Shown here piece by piece: positions 63,751-64,000 of a stretch of 64,000 bases of DNA (position 1 is the first letter of the stretch; every line of letters starts with the position of its first letter). The notes under the pieces were generated by a model. That model was not told where the DNA came from. It searched no databases and saw nothing but the letters and a program-made list of their open reading frames with translations. Source of the DNA: an archaeon GW2011_AR5 (GTDB lineage Archaea > Aenigmatarchaeota > Aenigmatarchaeia > GW2011-AR5); NCBI GenBank assembly GCA_000806115.1, contig JWKQ01000002.1, positions 116,497 through 180,496 of the forward strand. The letters are read 5' to 3'. The position numbers were made by a program, and so were the translations under genes.

Positions 63751-63802
63751 TATAGTGAATCAAGTTGTAATAATATCCGAATTCTTTACTTGTTTCACTA
63801 TA
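63751..63802. repeat. Single BIME-like palindrome between a winged-helix gene and glyS
   Basis: TATAGTGAATCAAGT (63751-63765) pairs with 63788-63802 with one mismatch (14 of 15). On the minus strand the loop reads AAAGAATTCGGATATTATTA, the clearest copy of the family core. Unlike the other four loci, it has one hairpin, not two. It lies 16 bases before the glyS ATG, so it could also act as an operator or leader structure. Confidence 0.8.
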
Positions 63803-63817
63803 AGTTGAAAGTTCAAG

Positions 63818-64000
63818 ATGGTTAATATGACTTCTAATTTTGAAAAAATAGAGGAAATAGCCCGGCGACGCGGTTTCTTTTGGATAGGGTCGGAAGTTTA
63901 CGGCGGATTGTCGGGTTTCTACGATTACGCGCATCTCGGCTCCCTTTTGAAAAGCAGATGGGAAAGCGAGTGGCGAAAATTTTTTCTGGGACTTGATGAC
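63818..64000 (+). CDS. glyS: Glycyl-tRNA synthetase, N-terminus only (cut by window edge)
   Basis: 61 codons are visible from ATG 63818 (63827 is an alternative). MVNMTSNFEKIEEIARRRGF followed by FWIGSEVYGGLSGFYDYAHLGSLLKSRWE is the characteristic start of the dimeric archaeal/eukaryotic-type class II GlyRS (FFxxSxEIYGGxAGFYDYGPLG). The start lies right after the BIME-like palindrome. The rest is outside the window. Confidence 0.9.
   Translation, partial: MVNMTSNFEKIEEIARRRGFFWIGSEVYGGLSGFYDYAHLGSLLKSRWESEWRKFFLGLDD

Overview
This window is archaeal. It carries an archaeal replication set (family-B polymerase, PolD small subunit, Orc1/Cdc6, DnaG-type primase, RPA, RadA, Hjc, a histone) and an archaeal ribosomal and Sec block (ftsZ, secE, nusG/spt5, L11, L1, L10, L12). 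It also has the archaeal HMG-CoA synthase, thiolase and DUF35 cluster, and BHB-type introns in two tRNA genes. Short genes, tight ATGA-type overlaps, strong AGGTG/GGAGG ribosome binding sites mixed with probably leaderless genes, SpoIIM-like and SemiSWEET-like membrane proteins, and non-canonical tRNA introns suggest a DPANN-like lineage (Micrarchaeota/Diapherotrites type). That placement is inference; no rRNA is present to test it.

Layout. 1-6.5 kb: geranylgeranyl reductase (cut by the edge), secF-secD, cytidine deaminase, a TctA-like membrane protein, NAC and small unknowns. 6.6-12.3 kb: replication block polB, DP1, orc1/cdc6 on the minus strand, ending in an origin-like intergenic region (12.06-12.34 kb). 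12.3-19.7 kb: an alpha-glucan phosphorylase lacking the PLP lysine, then the upper mevalonate pathway (DUF35, two tiny ORFs, thiolase, HMG-CoA synthase, and HMG-CoA reductase further on). 20-25 kb: a membrane-anchored winged-helix regulator, three zinc microproteins, two secreted DUF5667-like proteins and a coiled-coil protein, followed by an IS200/IS605-like palindromic element. 25-34.3 kb: hjc, dnaG, two peptidases, sugar-phosphate enzymes and thpR. 34.4-44.2 kb: AT-richer accessory stretch with an iteron-like region (16 GTGAA/TTCAC words) before an AAA+ ATPase, RadA/RPA/histone, several winged-helix proteins with TGTGAG motifs around them, dCMP deaminase, and a LAGLIDADG endonuclease whose 3' end runs into tRNA-Gln. 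44.2-64 kb: NUDIX, alaS cluster, ribosomal/Sec/FtsZ operon, FKBP, leuS, tRNA-Arg, minD, pheST and the start of glyS.

Three things stand out. First, a family of dispersed palindromes (9.4, 36.9, 49.25, 58.7 and 63.8 kb) has variable complementary stems around a conserved loop core close to GAATnnGGATATTAT. Four loci hold two such hairpins in opposite orientation, like bacterial BIMEs. Second, tRNA-Arg(TCT) appears to have two introns and tRNA-Gln(CTG) a D-loop intron, each with a readable bulge-helix-bulge. Third, two normally catalytic proteins have lost key residues: DP1 its phosphoesterase histidines, and the phosphorylase its PLP lysine.
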